Source of the DNA: Nocardiopsis sp. TSRI0078
GTDB lineage: Bacteria > Actinomycetota > Actinomycetes > Streptosporangiales > Streptosporangiaceae
NCBI RefSeq assembly: GCF_001905145.1
Contig: NZ_LWLB01000014.1
Location: forward strand, 1 to 54,446
DNA: 54,446 nucleotides
Reading direction: 5' to 3'
The notes beneath the pieces were generated by a model that was not told the origin of the DNA, did no database searches, and was given only the letters and a program-made list of their open reading frames with translations. Both the position numbers and the translations under genes were made by a program. Below are positions 53,405-54,446 of the stretch, one piece after another (the first letter of the stretch is position 1; each line of letters begins with the position of its first letter).

Positions 53405-54206
53405 TGCCGCATGTTACCCAACGGAGCCGGGTCGAAACAGAAGGGAGGGGAAATCCGTGGCGCCGACCGGGTAACCGTCACCGCCGTGTCGGCACCCGCG
53501 CGGCTCGCCAGCAGGAAGAACACCGGCGAACACCACCGCCGCGCCCCCGACCGCCCCTCCCTCCCCGACACGGGAGCCGCGACGCGGGCGGCACGGCCGG
53601 CGGCCGCACCGGATCACCGGCCCCGTACTCCCCGGGCACACCCGCCAAGGCGGGCGATCAGCTCCACCGCGCCCTCGGCCCCGGCCTCGTCCGCCGGCGG
53701 TGCGCCTCGCCACCGGCCGGCACCACGTACGGTCCGCCCTCGCCGCCGGGAATCCACCGTGACGCGCCGGCCCGGGAGACGCCGCGCGCCGGGACCACCC
53801 GGGACGGGCCCCGCCGCCGACCGACTGTGACACAGGCCACTACCTGCGAATTCATTCAAAGGGAACGGTGTACCAGAAATACTCGCTTCATATGGTGTTT
53901 ACATATCACCATTGGCGGGCTACCGTTCAGGAAAGCGTTGGGGTTCCGTAACCCGGAGTCACGGAATCCGGCGCCGTCTCGCACACCTTGTTCACACCTG
54001 TCTCCTACAACCCGCTCACCTTCGACTGGGAGCGCTCCCACTCTTCCAGTTCTTTCACTCGGCTTTATCCCCGGATCTAAGGCACGAGAATGCCCCGCTC
54101 ACCTCCATAAACGCATGGAATTCCCCTTCATTCGTCTGTCGGGCCGTGGCCCCGGCACCTTCCGAACGCTCCTTCTGGCGACCCCCCTTCCACAAGGAAA
54201 GAAGAG
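53405..54206. other. intergenic region between the LPMO and cellulase genes
   Basis: About 800 bases between divergent genes. The first half is GC-rich and eroded; no gene is supported. From about 53820 the sequence is AT-richer, consistent with promoter DNA for the gene at 54207. Confidence 0.5.
54027..54040. promoter_or_regulatory. CelR operator of the CBM2 cellulase gene
   Basis: TGGGAGCGCTCCCA is a perfect match to the T. fusca CelR box. It lies 167 bases upstream of the ATG at 54207. Confidence 0.85.
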
Positions 54207-54446
54207 ATGAGCACACCCCCCCGTGGCGCGAACCTACGTTCGTGGACACGACGCGGCCTCGCCGCGACATCCGCCCTGGTGCTCGGCACCAGTCTCGCGG
54301 CTATCACCTCCTCACCGGCCAGCGCCGCGGCCGGCTGTGAGGTCGACTACCAGGTCAACGACTGGGGCTCGGGCTTCACCGCGGCCGTGAGCATCACCAA
54401 CCTCGGCGACGCGGTCGACGGCTGGACCCTGGAATGGGACTTCGCC
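54207..54446 (+). CDS. secreted cellulase with N-terminal CBM2, cut by the window end
   Basis: The first 80 codons, open at the window edge. AAGGAAAGAAGAG precedes the ATG. The signal peptide includes RGLAATSALVLGTSLAAITS and ends at an Ala cluster. The mature protein begins AGCEVDYQVNDWGSGFTAAV, then SITNLGDAVDGWTLEWDFA, a CBM2 with the conserved Cys and Trp. This start is very similar to that of T. fusca Cel6B (AGCSVDYTVNSWGTGFTANV, as recalled), an exocellulase with CBM2 ahead of a GH6 domain. The catalytic domain is not visible here, so the enzyme class is an inference. A CelR box lies upstream. Confidence 0.85.
   Translation, partial: MSTPPRGANLRSWTRRGLAATSALVLGTSLAAITSSPASAAAGCEVDYQVNDWGSGFTAAVSITNLGDAVDGWTLEWDFA

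Overview
The window is very GC-rich DNA from an actinomycete. A Nocardiopsis-type member of the Nocardiopsidaceae is the best fit. The grounds are strong G/C bias at third codon positions, a snapalysin, a GH11 xylanase, an AA10 LPMO and a CBM2 protein under Thermobifida-style CelR boxes, ARG boxes in front of argG, and leaderless TANNNT promoters. The taxonomic call is an inference.

Bases 1-17200 are a mobile-element graveyard. There are remnants of IS630, IS481 and IS5 transposases and two tyrosine-integrase N-terminal fragments. Two 3' ends of a tRNA-Arg-like gene lie in direct repeat about 8.9 kb apart, each with short arm-type repeats on its inner side, and a short dispersed repeat occurs four times. 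Most cargo is broken: an EVK-type nuclease-like gene, a YwqG-like gene, a DUF4365 gene, a WXG-type toxin head, a PEP/pyruvate-binding gene and a vgb-like fragment. Three cargo genes look intact. One is a DnaJ-domain membrane protein. The other two form a two-gene module (4274-7924) of a cytoplasmic P-loop NTPase followed by a membrane-anchored, outward-facing type-1 periplasmic-binding-fold protein. This module, inside the tRNA repeats, is the best candidate for an undescribed system: an extracellular ligand sensor wired to an NTPase.

Bases 14300-28300 mix housekeeping and secreted functions. They hold a PQQ-propeller membrane protein, a RibD/DHFR-like reductase, a secreted calcineurin-type phosphoesterase, a decayed isoprenoid locus (polyprenyl synthetase with a lost C-terminus joined to an MpaB-like remnant), snapalysin, and a carbohydrate operon (Gfo/Idh/MocA dehydrogenase, PmoA-like protein, cupin) divergent from its LacI regulator with two palindromic operators between them.

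Bases 28300-44800 are mostly intact. They hold a GH11-CBM2 xylanase, an MFS exporter followed by a two-module Lrp regulator, argG with ARG boxes, an enoyl-CoA hydratase-like protein, a UBP zinc-finger protein and a CPA1 antiporter. A run of envelope and stress genes follows: UspA, an SSS symporter, an apolipoprotein-like helical protein, a holin-like protein, DUF3618, YihY/BrkB and a 33-residue membrane peptide. A GHL10 family hydrolase closes the stretch.

Bases 44800-54446 hold a GNAT acetyltransferase, a frameshifted YCII protein, an SDR, and a WYL regulator divergent from a UvrA paralogue that lacks the UvrB-binding domain, with a perfect palindrome between them. After these come an alanine/glycine-rich repeat protein, a two-component pair in which both genes are damaged, and a cellulolytic edge: an AA10 LPMO and the start of a CBM2 cellulase resembling Cel6B, each behind a CelR box.

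Several broken genes differ from an intact frame by one base, often in a C or G run. True decay and consensus error cannot be told apart from this sequence alone.
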